DNA of 20,379 nucleotides from JAPHTQ01 sp050295975 (GTDB lineage: Bacteria; Pseudomonadota; Gammaproteobacteria; Thiohalomonadales; Thiohalomonadaceae), in NCBI GenBank assembly GCA_050295975.1, contig JBNKQR010000052.1:1-20379 (forward strand), in the 5' to 3' direction. A program made the translations under genes and the position numbers. Positions 6,796 to 13,768 of the stretch are shown here, piece by piece (within the stretch, counting starts at the first letter, position 1; every line of letters starts with the position of its first letter). The notes beneath the pieces were generated by a model. The model was not told where the DNA came from and ran no database searches. It saw only the letters and a program-made list of their open reading frames with translations.

Positions 6796-7623
6796 CTAGA
6801 TTATTCTCGTTTTTCTACTCAGCGTTGCGATGCCTGATTTCAATAATCTGCGATCAATCTTTCTTCCAATCCCTTCGAACAACCCAGGTTCATAATTTGT
6901 TGCTACATCGCGGAATGTTTTTTCTCCACAAAATAGTTTGCCGAGGCACTCAAGGTATACTGAGTTGTCCGCATTGATCTCTATTTCTTCAGCAAATGAT
7001 GAAAATGAGATCGACGTTAAAGGAATATCTATACAACCATCAAGCGAGTCGACAACGATAATAAATTCTTCATCGACTTGTGAAATCTTAAGATCTGAAA
7101 GAGTGTATTCTGAAGCCCAAACCCACTCAATTGGGGCGTCAATGCGTAGAATAGCATCGCCATCGAATGGCTCAGTAATATGGTTAAAGAAAGCGAAAGT
7201 CTGAAACGGTAGGTGCAGCGGAAAATTTAGCTTACTAGCTAAAGTGAACGCAACTGATGACTCTGGGTGCCTCAACCCTCGTGTGAGGTATACAGCATGA
7301 TTAATCTTGCGCATCTCTTTCTGGGTAAATTCATATATCCGACGAGCGTCGCATATTGCTGAATAAATCTCTGCATCACTGAACTCAGTAAAAAACGCTG
7401 GGTCTAAAACGATGTCATCATGGCCTGGTAACCGATATATACCTAATGCAGAGCGAAGAATGAAGGTGAGCAAGTGTTTTGCTTGGTACGGACGACCGTG
7501 TCCACCGCTTGTGATGGGATTAATCGTGGGGTAGATGCGCTTTTTGTTGGTGATAATGGCTTCTAAGAGTGGATCTTGTATTGATGTGGTCGCGCAAGTT
7601 GCAAAAGGTGTATTCCGGGTCAA
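6796..7623 (-). CDS. Protein of unknown function, upstream partner of the helicase-nuclease
   Basis: This 275-residue protein is not one I recognise. The start is TTG (7623-7621), supported by a well-placed CAGGAGTG six bases upstream and by the absence of any in-frame ATG for more than 100 codons. Visible features are a basic, glycine-rich stretch (SGGHGRPYQAKHLLTF, about 39-54), a helical middle with many charged residues (DAEIYSAICDARRIYEFTQKEMRK), then a beta-rich half with alternating hydrophobics and acidic residues, and a basic C-terminus (GIGRKIDRRLL, SRKTRII). No signal peptide, membrane segment or nuclease motif is clear. Its strand, spacing and composition match the helicase gene that follows, so the two probably form one transcription unit. 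A role as a specificity, recruitment or regulatory subunit for the helicase is possible but unsupported by sequence. Confidence 0.72.
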   Translation of the reverse strand: MTRNTPFATCATTSIQDPLLEAIITNKKRIYPTINPITSGGHGRPYQAKHLLTFILRSALGIYRLPGHDDIVLDPAFFTEFSDAEIYSAICDARRIYEFTQKEMRKINHAVYLTRGLRHPESSVAFTLASKLNFPLHLPFQTFAFFNHITEPFDGDAILRIDAPIEWVWASEYTLSDLKISQVDEEFIIVVDSLDGCIDIPLTSISFSSFAEEIEINADNSVYLECLGKLFCGEKTFRDVATNYEPGLFEGIGRKIDRRLLKSGIATLSRKTRII

Positions 7624-7629
7624 GACTCA

Positions 7630-7634
7630 CTCCT
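7630..7634 (-). promoter_or_regulatory. Ribosome binding site that supports a TTG start
   Basis: AGGAG on the minus strand sits six bases before the TTG at 7623. It is the only good Shine-Dalgarno sequence near the 5' end of the open frame and decides the start of the 275-aa gene. Confidence 0.6.
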
Positions 7635-7639
7635 GTGTC

Positions 7640-8090
7640 ATCTGAGCTAATGGCTTAGCTACGCGATAATTAAATTCATTTAGTATGCTGGATAACCATT
7701 GGCGGACATCGAACAGTCAAATTTGGTGGATATTGTTTTGGCACAAAATAATTTCCCGACATCATTTCGTCTGATATTTCCATTTAATATTTGTTTTCAT
7801 TTCCCCCGCCATACACCCCTTGACTACCCCTCCCTTTCTCCTTAATTTGAACACTGCAACACCGCTTAAACTAAAGCGCCGAATGGTGGTGCGCTAACAC
7901 CAACCATCCGGCTAACCCTAAGACTGGACTAGCAGAACTTAGGGCTGCATGGAGTATACAACATACCCGGCGATGGTCATTATCGCTTACGTTGTGTGAC
8001 TGGCGGCCCTTCTCTCTTCACGACGTCGGGGCCGCTTTAGCTTGAGCTTCCGCTAACCCGGCAATAGCCGGAATGACAAGGAGCAAAGCA
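7640..8090 (+). other. Hairpin-rich intergenic region and probable long leader of the 111-aa gene
   Basis: No gene is visible here. The right two-thirds carry a series of hairpins in the direction of the next gene: ATGGTGGTG/CACCAACCAT (7883-7906, one bulge), CCCTAAG (7916-7922) with CTTAGGG (7938-7944), GCGAT (7970-7974) with ATCGC (7982-7986), GCGGCCC (8003-8009) with GGGCCGC (8029-8035), and CCGGC (8058-8062) with GCCGG (8067-8071), the last ending seven bases before the AAGGAG of the 111-aa gene. A TTGACT at 7820-7825 could be a -35 box, but the matching -10 is poor. The layout suggests a structured 5' untranslated region or small RNA; it matches no riboswitch class I know. Confidence 0.4.
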
Positions 8091-8426
8091 ATGTCACATG
8101 CAAACACTCATGTAATCTATCCCCAATCCATCGACCGTAACCCCGCCACCTGGCAGGTCCGCGAGGATGACGACGAGTACCGTAGCAGCGAACTGAGTAC
8201 ATCCATCCTTAAACTGGTCGACCTCATCACTGATCGCCTCGTCCGCGCCGATGCCCTCACCTACATGATGCAGAACGCGGAGAATCCACCGGAGCACGCT
8301 ACCCGCATCACTGCGATGCTGTTACAGGATCTAATCCAGGAAGCGCAGGAGGCGAATGAAAAGCTGTGGGAGTTGGTACGCCCACTGGTCAAGCAGCAGG
8401 ATGGCGAGGAGCCAACCCGCCACTAA
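8091..8426 (+). CDS. Small acidic helical protein of unknown function
   Basis: This 111-residue protein (MSHANTHVIYPQSIDRNPATW...) is not one I recognise. I chose the ATG at 8091 over an upstream ATG at 8073 because AAGGAG at 8078-8083 is correctly spaced for it. The N-terminus is polar; residues from about 35 on are strongly helical and acidic (LSTSILKLVDLITDRLV, LLQDLIQEAQEANEKLWELV), which suggests a helical bundle or a protein-binding adaptor. There is no signal peptide, membrane segment or DNA-binding motif. Evidence that it is real: a 145-bp copy of its 3' half lies at 10305-10449 and most differences between the copies are silent. A hairpin follows the stop codon directly. Confidence 0.75.
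   Translation: MSHANTHVIYPQSIDRNPATWQVREDDDEYRSSELSTSILKLVDLITDRLVRADALTYMMQNAENPPEHATRITAMLLQDLIQEAQEANEKLWELVRPLVKQQDGEEPTRH
8255..8399 (+). repeat. 145-bp direct repeat, copy 1 (inside the 111-aa gene)
   Basis: This segment matches 10305-10449 at 136 of 145 positions by my count, without gaps. It covers the codons for LTYMMQNAENPP through VRPLVKQQ. Seven of the nine differences are synonymous. The two copies bracket the hemerythrin-HD-GYP gene. Confidence 0.93.
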
Positions 8427-8435
8427 TGCATAAGT

Positions 8436-8464
8436 ACCTGCTGGGAGCCCCGCTCCCGGCAGGT
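8436..8464 (+). terminator. Strong hairpin after the 111-aa gene
   Basis: ACCTGCTGGGAG (8436-8447) pairs with CTCCCGGCAGGT (8453-8464), 12 bp with a single G-T wobble and a 5-base loop CCCCG. It starts ten bases after the stop codon. There is no T-run after it, so it may stop transcription only partly or protect the mRNA end. Confidence 0.5.
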
Positions 8465-8640
8465 ATGGGAATCGGCTACTACCAGATATCACCCGCTCTT
8501 CGCTGTACATGCAGCGAAACCCACACAGTAAGTGTCATTTACCACTAGCCCTCAACGAATAGTCTACGCTTAAGGAACGGCCCCGGAGGTGCGCCCCATA
8601 GGCCTACGAATCCTTATTTAACTACACGGGCATATTCACT

Positions 8641-10212
8641 ATGTTAGACCACGCAAATCTTCGAGAGGTGTTTCCGTGGAATCATTCTTTCGAAACCCAT
8701 ATTGACACGATCGACAAGCAACACAAACGCCTGGTGATGCTGTTGAACCAGATGGGTGCCAAATTGGCGCAGGGCGCTGACTTGGTCGAAATGGACGAGA
8801 TTATTGACGAGCTCACCAGTTATGCCAACTACCATTTCGAATCAGAGGAAAAGATTTGGGAACACCGTTTTCATGAGGATGATTGGTTCTCTAATCACCA
8901 CAACAAGCATTCCAAATTCACTGACCAGATCAACGATTTTAAAAAGAAGGTAAAGTCCGGGAAAAATAATGGCTTATATGAAGATATCCTTCGTTTCCTG
9001 ATTTACTGGCTGGCGCATCACATCCTTGATGAGGATATGCGTATGGCAAAGGCGCTGCATGCCATGGATGAAGGTCTGGACATGCAAACCGCAAAGGCGC
9101 GCACCAGGGCTGAAATGAGCGATTCCATTGAGGTGTTTATCGATACCCTGCTTGGCATGTATGAGGATCTTTCATCGCGCACATTGGAACTGGAAAGGGA
9201 AAGGAAAGAACGCATCAAAATCACAGAATCCCTTGCACAGAGCAAGCATACTGAGCGTGAGTTTGGCAACGAGGTGATAAACAGCGTACCCGGTCTGGTA
9301 TACCTATACGATGAGACACGGGAACTCGTACGCTGGAATAAGCACTACATCGATGATCTTGGCTACTCAGACGATGATCTGAAAAATATGTCACCCCTGG
9401 ATTTCTTCAATAAGTCAGAACATAAAAAAATCAAAAGGGCATTGCTGGCGATTTCTAAAGGCGAACAGATAGAACTCGAAGCCAATATCCTGAACAAAGC
9501 CGGGGATGCGATTCCGTATCTGCTCACCGGAAAACCATTCGTTATTGATGGTAAGCCCGGATTTCTTGGTACCGGTATCAACGTTACCAGGCTCAAACGT
9601 ATTGAAGAGGAATTGATACAAAAAACCGATGAAGTCAAAAATGCCCTGACCGGCACAATCGCCGCAGTAAGTAAAGCGATGGAGACACGCGATCCCTATA
9701 CAGCCGGGCACCAGATACGGGTAAAGAAAATAGCCATAGCTATCGCAGAAAAACTTGGCCTGGATGAATTCATGATCGAAGGGCTGGAACTTGGCGCCAG
9801 TATTCACGACATCGGGAAACTCGCTGTTCCCACAGAGATATTGGTGAAACCGACCAAGCTAACACCGCTTGAATATAATGTTATCCAGACTCATGTTGAA
9901 ACCGGCGCAGACATCCTTAAAGAGGTCGAATTCCCGTGGCCCATTATAGATATAATCATGCAACACCATGAAAGGCTGGATGGCTCTGGATACCCCAATG
10001 GTTTGAAAGGTGACGAAATATGCCTTGGCGCACGTATTGTCGCCATCGCCGATGTATTCGAGGCGATGTCTGCCCATCGCCCATACCGTCCTTCCCAGGG
10101 TGTAGCAAAGGCCATGGATGAATTAACCACTAACTCCGGAAAACTCTATGACCCTGAAGTGGTTGATGCACTGAAGGAGTTACTGGCGGAGGATATTGAG
10201 CGTTTTGAATAA
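8641..10212 (+). CDS. Hemerythrin-PAS-HD-GYP protein, probable oxygen/redox-responsive cyclic-di-GMP phosphodiesterase
   Basis: This 523-residue cytoplasmic protein has three parts. Residues 10-135 are a bacteriohemerythrin domain with all expected di-iron ligands: His28 (DKQH), His65 and Glu69 (YHFESEE), His86 and His90 (HHNKH), His127 and Asp132 (HILDED). After a helical linker, about 205-320 is a PAS domain (VINSVPGLVYLYDETRELVRWN) with the usual C-terminal GTGINVTRLKR. Residues 335-520 are an HD-GYP domain with HDIGK (389-393) and HHERLDGSGYP (442-452), the motifs needed to hydrolyse cyclic-di-GMP. The likely role is to tune cyclic-di-GMP in response to oxygen or redox state. No strong ribosome binding site is seen before the ATG at 8641. 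The gene lies between two copies of a 145-bp repeat. Domains are certain; the signal and output are inferred from families. Confidence 0.93.
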   Translation: MLDHANLREVFPWNHSFETHIDTIDKQHKRLVMLLNQMGAKLAQGADLVEMDEIIDELTSYANYHFESEEKIWEHRFHEDDWFSNHHNKHSKFTDQINDFKKKVKSGKNNGLYEDILRFLIYWLAHHILDEDMRMAKALHAMDEGLDMQTAKARTRAEMSDSIEVFIDTLLGMYEDLSSRTLELERERKERIKITESLAQSKHTEREFGNEVINSVPGLVYLYDETRELVRWNKHYIDDLGYSDDDLKNMSPLDFFNKSEHKKIKRALLAISKGEQIELEANILNKAGDAIPYLLTGKPFVIDGKPGFLGTGINVTRLKRIEEELIQKTDEVKNALTGTIAAVSKAMETRDPYTAGHQIRVKKIAIAIAEKLGLDEFMIEGLELGASIHDIGKLAVPTEILVKPTKLTPLEYNVIQTHVETGADILKEVEFPWPIIDIIMQHHERLDGSGYPNGLKGDEICLGARIVAIADVFEAMSAHRPYRPSQGVAKAMDELTTNSGKLYDPEVVDALKELLAEDIERFE

Positions 10213-10305
10213 GTGGGGGCAGAAGAAACTCATACGGCAACAGAACAATCCCGACTTCCCAATCTGCAGTGATAAGTTCAAGGTTTTATCTAACCCCACT
10301 TATTC
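10207..10305. repeat. 12-bp inverted repeat across the end of the HD-GYP gene
   Basis: GAATAAGTGGGG (10207-10218) is exactly complementary to CCCCACTTATTC (10294-10305). The first arm contains the stop codon of the HD-GYP gene and the second arm ends where the second copy of the 145-bp repeat begins. The loop of 75 bases has no obvious gene. It could be a long-loop terminator or mark a junction left by rearrangement. Confidence 0.6.
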
Positions 10306-10470
10306 CTCACCTACCTGATGCAGAACGCGGAGAATCCACCGGAACACGCCACCCGCATCACCGCGATGCTGTTGCAGGATTTGATTCAGGAAGCGCAGGA
10401 GGCGAATGAAAAGCTGTGGGAGTTGGTACGCCCACTGCTCAAGCAGCAGCCTATTGCTCTCTGTTGTTAA
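10294..10470 (+). pseudogene. 3' fragment of a paralogue of the 111-aa gene
   Basis: This frame encodes LTYLMQNAENPP... to ...VRPLLKQQ, almost the same as the C-terminal half of the 111-aa protein, then diverges to PIALCC and a stop at 10468-10470. An in-frame stop at 10291-10293 and the lack of the N-terminal half show it is a remnant. An ATG at 10318 could give about 50 residues, but no ribosome binding site precedes it. Differences from the intact gene are mainly silent, so the copy was under protein-level selection before truncation, or derives from a functional paralogue. Confidence 0.8.
10305..10449 (+). repeat. 145-bp direct repeat, copy 2
   Basis: This is the counterpart of 8255-8399, with nine mismatches and no gaps. 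Similarity starts and ends abruptly at both sides. Its left end abuts the second arm of the 12-bp inverted repeat. Confidence 0.93.
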
Positions 10471-10515
10471 ATAGTGGCATAAGGTGGATAATCGTCAACA
10501 GAAACGGAGGTCAGA

Positions 10516-12063
10516 ATGACAGATAAAATCAGGATGGGTTTTGAAGTCAACATGGACACCAACTCATCGACCAAATCCAATCCACCAAAAGCCAGCCCCG
10601 ACACCCCCTTCTGTATCGCCATACTGGGCGATTTCAGTGGACGCAGCAGCCGTTCACAGGATGACACTGAAACCCTTGCCAGTCGCCGCCTGATTGATAT
10701 CGACCGAGACAATTTCGAAGAGGTCATGGTCCGATTGGGAGCCAGCCTTAACCTGGGTATGGGCGAAGCCGGTAGCATACAGCTTGATATAAACGAGTTA
10801 GACGACTTCCATCCAGACGAGCTGTATGAAAAGCTCGAAACCTTCAGCAAGCTGCGTACTTTACGCAGGAAGCTGAAGAACAAAAATACCTTTGCCGAAG
10901 CTGCGGCTGAGATACAAGGGTGGCATACCGCCAGTGAAACACCGGACAACCAGTCAACAAAAGCAACCGTTACCGATAACGATGTAAATCAGGCAGTTAT
11001 CGCCGATACCGAAAACCTGCTTTCAAACATCATCGATTTTCAACAACACTCCTCCTCCACCTCATCCTCTGAGGCCAGTCACATCGACAGTTTGATTAAA
11101 AGCGTCGTTGCGCCCTATGTCGAGCCTGCTGCAGATCCGCGCCAGGATGAGATGATCGCCAGCGTCGATCGCGCCACTGAAACGCATATGCGCGATATTT
11201 TGCATCATGCAAGCTTTCAGGAAATGGAGTCCGCATGGCGCTCCCTCTACTTTCTGATTACACGGCTTGAGACAGATTCCAGTCTGAAGATAAAGATTCT
11301 GGATATCACCAGGCAGGAACTACAGGCTGACGTAGCCGTGGACGACATAAGTTCTTCGGCGCTCTATAGACTGTTCTGCGATCCGGCGGAGGGTGATCTA
11401 CCCTGGAGTATCCTTCTCGGCAATTACCGCTTTAGCGACACTATTGAGGATGTGCTTGCTCTCGCCGGTATGGGCGCTATCGCCCAACAGGCAGGTGCAC
11501 CGTTTATCGCCGCGGCACATGAAACCCTGGTGGGCTGTGACTCATTTGCCGCCACTCCCTATTGTGAGGAGTGGAATCATGCGTCAAGCGATGGCTTTAA
11601 ACGAGCATGGCAAATGCTGCGTCAGTCACCTGTCGCCGCCTATGTCAGTCTGGCGCTTCCCCGATTCCTACTCAGGTTGCCCTATGGCAAAAAGAGCAGC
11701 CCTATTGAGTCGTTCAGATTCGAAGAGATGCCGGACGAGCCGTGCCACGCCTGCTATCTCTGGGGCAATGCCGCATTTGTCAAAGTGGAGTTGCTGGCGC
11801 GCAATTTCATAAAGCGTGGCTGGAATATGAAGCCGGGTGAAGAGCATCAGACTGGGGATCTGCCGGTCCATTATTACTCTGATGAGGGCGAAACGGTGAG
11901 CAAACCGGTGGCCGAAATTCTTTTAACCGAGAAATGCGCAGAAATGATGCGACAGAAAGGCACGACACCATTGTTGTCGGTGCGGGATATGGATGCTGTC
12001 CGCTCAACTGACTATCGGTCGGTCGCAGAAGATGCGCGGACAATCGCCGGACGCTGGAAATAA
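10516..12063 (+). CDS. TssB-TssC-like fusion, type VI secretion sheath homologue
   Basis: This 515-residue protein carries both parts of a T6SS contractile sheath in one chain. Residues 30-135 resemble TssB/VipA: FCIAILGDFSGR, RRLIDIDRDNFEEV and LDDFHPDELYEKLETFSKL correspond to the family's GD, IDRDNFD and DFHPD blocks. A low-complexity linker (about 136-190, Ser/Thr-rich) follows. Residues 205-515 resemble TssC/VipB: DILHHASFQEMESAWRSLYF, LKIKILDITRQELQADV, LLGNYRF, AGAPFIAAAHETL, the signature LPRFLLRLPYG (381-391) and YLWGNAAF (414-421). In ordinary systems these are two genes. GGAGG precedes the ATG by about seven bases. No other tss gene is adjacent, so it may be an orphan, a regulator or structural variant of a distant T6SS, or part of a related contractile device. 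The homology is clear; the function is open. Confidence 0.85.
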   Translation: MTDKIRMGFEVNMDTNSSTKSNPPKASPDTPFCIAILGDFSGRSSRSQDDTETLASRRLIDIDRDNFEEVMVRLGASLNLGMGEAGSIQLDINELDDFHPDELYEKLETFSKLRTLRRKLKNKNTFAEAAAEIQGWHTASETPDNQSTKATVTDNDVNQAVIADTENLLSNIIDFQQHSSSTSSSEASHIDSLIKSVVAPYVEPAADPRQDEMIASVDRATETHMRDILHHASFQEMESAWRSLYFLITRLETDSSLKIKILDITRQELQADVAVDDISSSALYRLFCDPAEGDLPWSILLGNYRFSDTIEDVLALAGMGAIAQQAGAPFIAAAHETLVGCDSFAATPYCEEWNHASSDGFKRAWQMLRQSPVAAYVSLALPRFLLRLPYGKKSSPIESFRFEEMPDEPCHACYLWGNAAFVKVELLARNFIKRGWNMKPGEEHQTGDLPVHYYSDEGETVSKPVAEILLTEKCAEMMRQKGTTPLLSVRDMDAVRSTDYRSVAEDARTIAGRWK

Positions 12064-12145
12064 ACAGGGAACGATTCTCTAAACCACTATCCTTGGCAGT
12101 GATCTCTCTATCTGCGCTGATTTATGTTTTGGCGTAGCACATTAA

Positions 12146-12274
12146 TCTGATTTTTCTCTAAGCAGAGGTGTAGCAGTACGCGCCACCGACGACAACGGCC
12201 ACTGGGGTGGCTCCACCACCTATCGCAAGATACATACCGTTGTAGCCAATATCGACTACAGCCTCTCCCCCTGA
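12146..12274 (+). pseudogene. Possible remnant of a beta-barrel or other extracellular-type protein gene
   Basis: One frame reads AVRATDDNGHWGGSTTYRKI, then HTVVANIDYSLSP and a TGA at 12272-12274; read past this stop the same frame continues QTFGVSLQ before losing sense. Alternating polar and hydrophobic residues, with aromatic residues at strand ends, resemble outer-membrane beta strands. There is no start codon or ribosome binding site and the frame is closed by a stop upstream at 12143-12145. I cannot name the family; the call rests on protein-like composition only. Confidence 0.3.
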
Positions 12275-12400
12275 CAGACCTTCGGTGTGTCGCTACAGTC
12301 CCGCCCCTGCAGGATCTTTCTCTCTACGGCATAAGCACATCCTGTTACAAGCAACCGTAGGTAACGTTGACCCGAAAATAAGAAGGGGCAAAATAGAATC

Positions 12401-12450
12401 AGGTGCCAGAGAGCGTATACAACTCCTATCAGTATTGCCCTCTGGCACCT
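12401..12450 (-). terminator. Hairpin downstream of the methyltransferase gene, possibly bidirectional
   Basis: AGGTGCCAGAG (12401-12411) pairs with CTCTGGCACCT (12440-12450), 11 bp, extendable by two pairs across a mismatch, with a loop of about 28 bases. On the minus strand it lies 17 bases past the methyltransferase stop and is followed within 20 bases by TTCTATTTT, which suits transcription termination. The plus-strand sheath gene ends 338 bases away. Confidence 0.5.
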
Positions 12451-12466
12451 ACTCCTTACTTAACCG

Positions 12467-13294
12467 CTACACCTTTTTTGCAATCACAGCTATTACATCA
12501 CCTTCTGGTTTCAATTCTGCGCCAGTCAGATCAGCTGCCATTTCAGTTACAACAAGACCCGCATCCTGCAGTTCAGCCTCTATCATTTTCGGCGTGAAAT
12601 GCTGGGCCCAGTTGTAGATCTGCCAGATTTCATCAGGCTCGATAATGACGTAGCGATCCAGCACCAGTTGCTCTGTTTCATAGATAAACGTTTTCTGGAT
12701 ACCTACATAATCGCCTTCAGCCCAGAAACCACCCATCAATCGGTCTTCGATCAGGGTAGCCTCTTCACGGCCTTTCAACATTCCTGTACCAGGTACATCC
12801 AGTACGATGTGGCCACCAGGATTGAGCATCTTGCACATTCTTCCCAATAGCTTTGCCCGTTGTTCTGGTGACAGTACACACAGGTCCATATAGATCAGTG
12901 TGATGATGTCGAAGCCGGTAGGCAGCTCATCACTCAGGTAGTCGGCATGCAGATAGCTAATCGACTTATCCGTGTTTTCCATGGCATAGTCGATGGCCTG
13001 TTTCGAAAAGTCGACGCCGGTGACTTTGGCACCCAGTACCGAAAAACGTTGGGCATAGAGCCCCGGCCCGCAACCCAGATCACACAGCTTTTTACCTGAC
13101 AGGCCGAGTTGTGTATCGATCCAGCGTACGGCTTTGTCGATGATCTCAATTCGACGTGATGCCAGATCCGTCTCCTGATTGAGATGGTATGTCAGCATCT
13201 GCCGAGCGAGGTGAGGTTTAGTCCATAGCTCCTTCGCCGTGTATTTGGAAAACGGCGCAGGACGGATAGCAATATCATGAATCAAATCGTACAT
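12467..13294 (-). CDS. Class I SAM-dependent methyltransferase
   Basis: This 275-residue protein has the Rossmann-type SAM-binding core. Motif I is LCDLGCGPGLYAQRF (70-84, DLGCGPG), followed by VTGVDFS (91-97) with the acidic residue that holds the ribose, then YLHADYL, a post-core FDIITLIYMDLCVLSPEQR and NPGGHIVLDVPG. The N-terminal 45 residues (SKYTAKELWTKPHLARQML) form a helical cap common in small-molecule or protein methyltransferases of the UbiE/Methyltransf_11-25 type. The C-terminal half is beta-rich. The substrate cannot be read from sequence. It is alone on the minus strand, converging on the sheath gene and divergent from the bacteriohemerythrin gene. Composition is like that of the surrounding core genes. 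Confidence 0.88.
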   Translation of the reverse strand: MYDLIHDIAIRPAPFSKYTAKELWTKPHLARQMLTYHLNQETDLASRRIEIIDKAVRWIDTQLGLSGKKLCDLGCGPGLYAQRFSVLGAKVTGVDFSKQAIDYAMENTDKSISYLHADYLSDELPTGFDIITLIYMDLCVLSPEQRAKLLGRMCKMLNPGGHIVLDVPGTGMLKGREEATLIEDRLMGGFWAEGDYVGIQKTFIYETEQLVLDRYVIIEPDEIWQIYNWAQHFTPKMIEAELQDAGLVVTEMAADLTGAELKPEGDVIAVIAKKV

Positions 13295-13768
13295 AATAGA
13301 ATCCCTTGAAGCCTTATGGCTTCCATAGTGAAAGTGTTGTTTAGGAATTGTGCGGACGATATACAGCGCATCTTCTCTCTCCCGAGGGAGGAAAAAGCAT
13401 GGTGCAGCTCCGCGATGTCGATTAGGTGTTCATGACGTAGGTGATTATATTGGCTATGCCTGACAACAGCAAGATGCCCCCTATTTTCAGCAAAAACGAA
13501 ATTTCCTTTCCATTTTCTACTTACTACCCTCACCCAAACCAAATTAGAGGGGACGGAGGGATTAGAGATTAACCGGCTTTCTTCGTTAGAAAGCTTATCC
13601 TTATTTAATCGTTCCTTAATTTTTCACGCTTGCCACATGCATTTTTTACTTGACTGACATCACATTTCTGTCGCTAATGTCTTTTGCCCAATCATGCCGC
13701 GCATAATAGATGGGCATAATGCATAACAGAATCTGCAAAGATAAAGGCACACAACGCAAGGAGAGGAT
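13295..13768. other. Divergent intergenic region
   Basis: No convincing gene is seen; an 86-codon minus-strand frame here lacks gene-like features. It holds a short G-rich block GGGGACGGAGGG (13549-13560) between two ATTAGAG copies (13543-13549, 13561-13567), a perfect 7-bp hairpin GCTTTCT/AGAAAGC (13576-13594, loop TCGTT), and the likely promoter of the bacteriohemerythrin gene. Confidence 0.5.
13650..13678 (+). promoter_or_regulatory. Probable sigma-70 type promoter of the bacteriohemerythrin gene
   Basis: TTGACT (13650-13655) and GCTAAT (13673-13678) are separated by 17 bases, matching five and four of six consensus positions. They lie about 90 bases upstream of the ATG. Between them and the gene is a run of related GCATAAT-like words (13701-13727), which might be an alternative -10 or a binding site. 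Confidence 0.4.

Larger units (their letters stand above)
12064..12466. other. Intergenic region between convergent genes
   Basis: No intact gene is visible. It contains a short coding remnant (12146-12274) and a hairpin (12401-12450) near the end of the minus-strand methyltransferase gene. The rest shows no clear signal. Confidence 0.5.

Noticed and set aside
7692..7720. Possible promoter of the 275-aa gene (TTGACT, 17 bases, GGTTAT, minus strand)
   Set aside because: The -35 is good but the -10 matches only three of six consensus positions, too weak to list as a feature.
1686..8077. 12-bp inverted match GTCATTCCGGCT (1686-1697) and AGCCGGAATGAC (8066-8077) around the accessory region
   Set aside because: The positions are tempting as island ends, but several 12-base inverted matches are expected by chance in 20 kb and this GC-rich word is common in intergenic repeats; the flanks show no further similarity.
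9415..9807. 130-codon minus-strand open frame
   Set aside because: It lies fully inside the HD-GYP gene, whose PAS and HD motifs are unmistakable; it is an antisense shadow.
13282..13542. 86-codon minus-strand open frame upstream of the methyltransferase gene
   Set aside because: It overlaps the methyltransferase start, has no ribosome binding site and no protein-like pattern; the region is better explained as divergent regulatory DNA.
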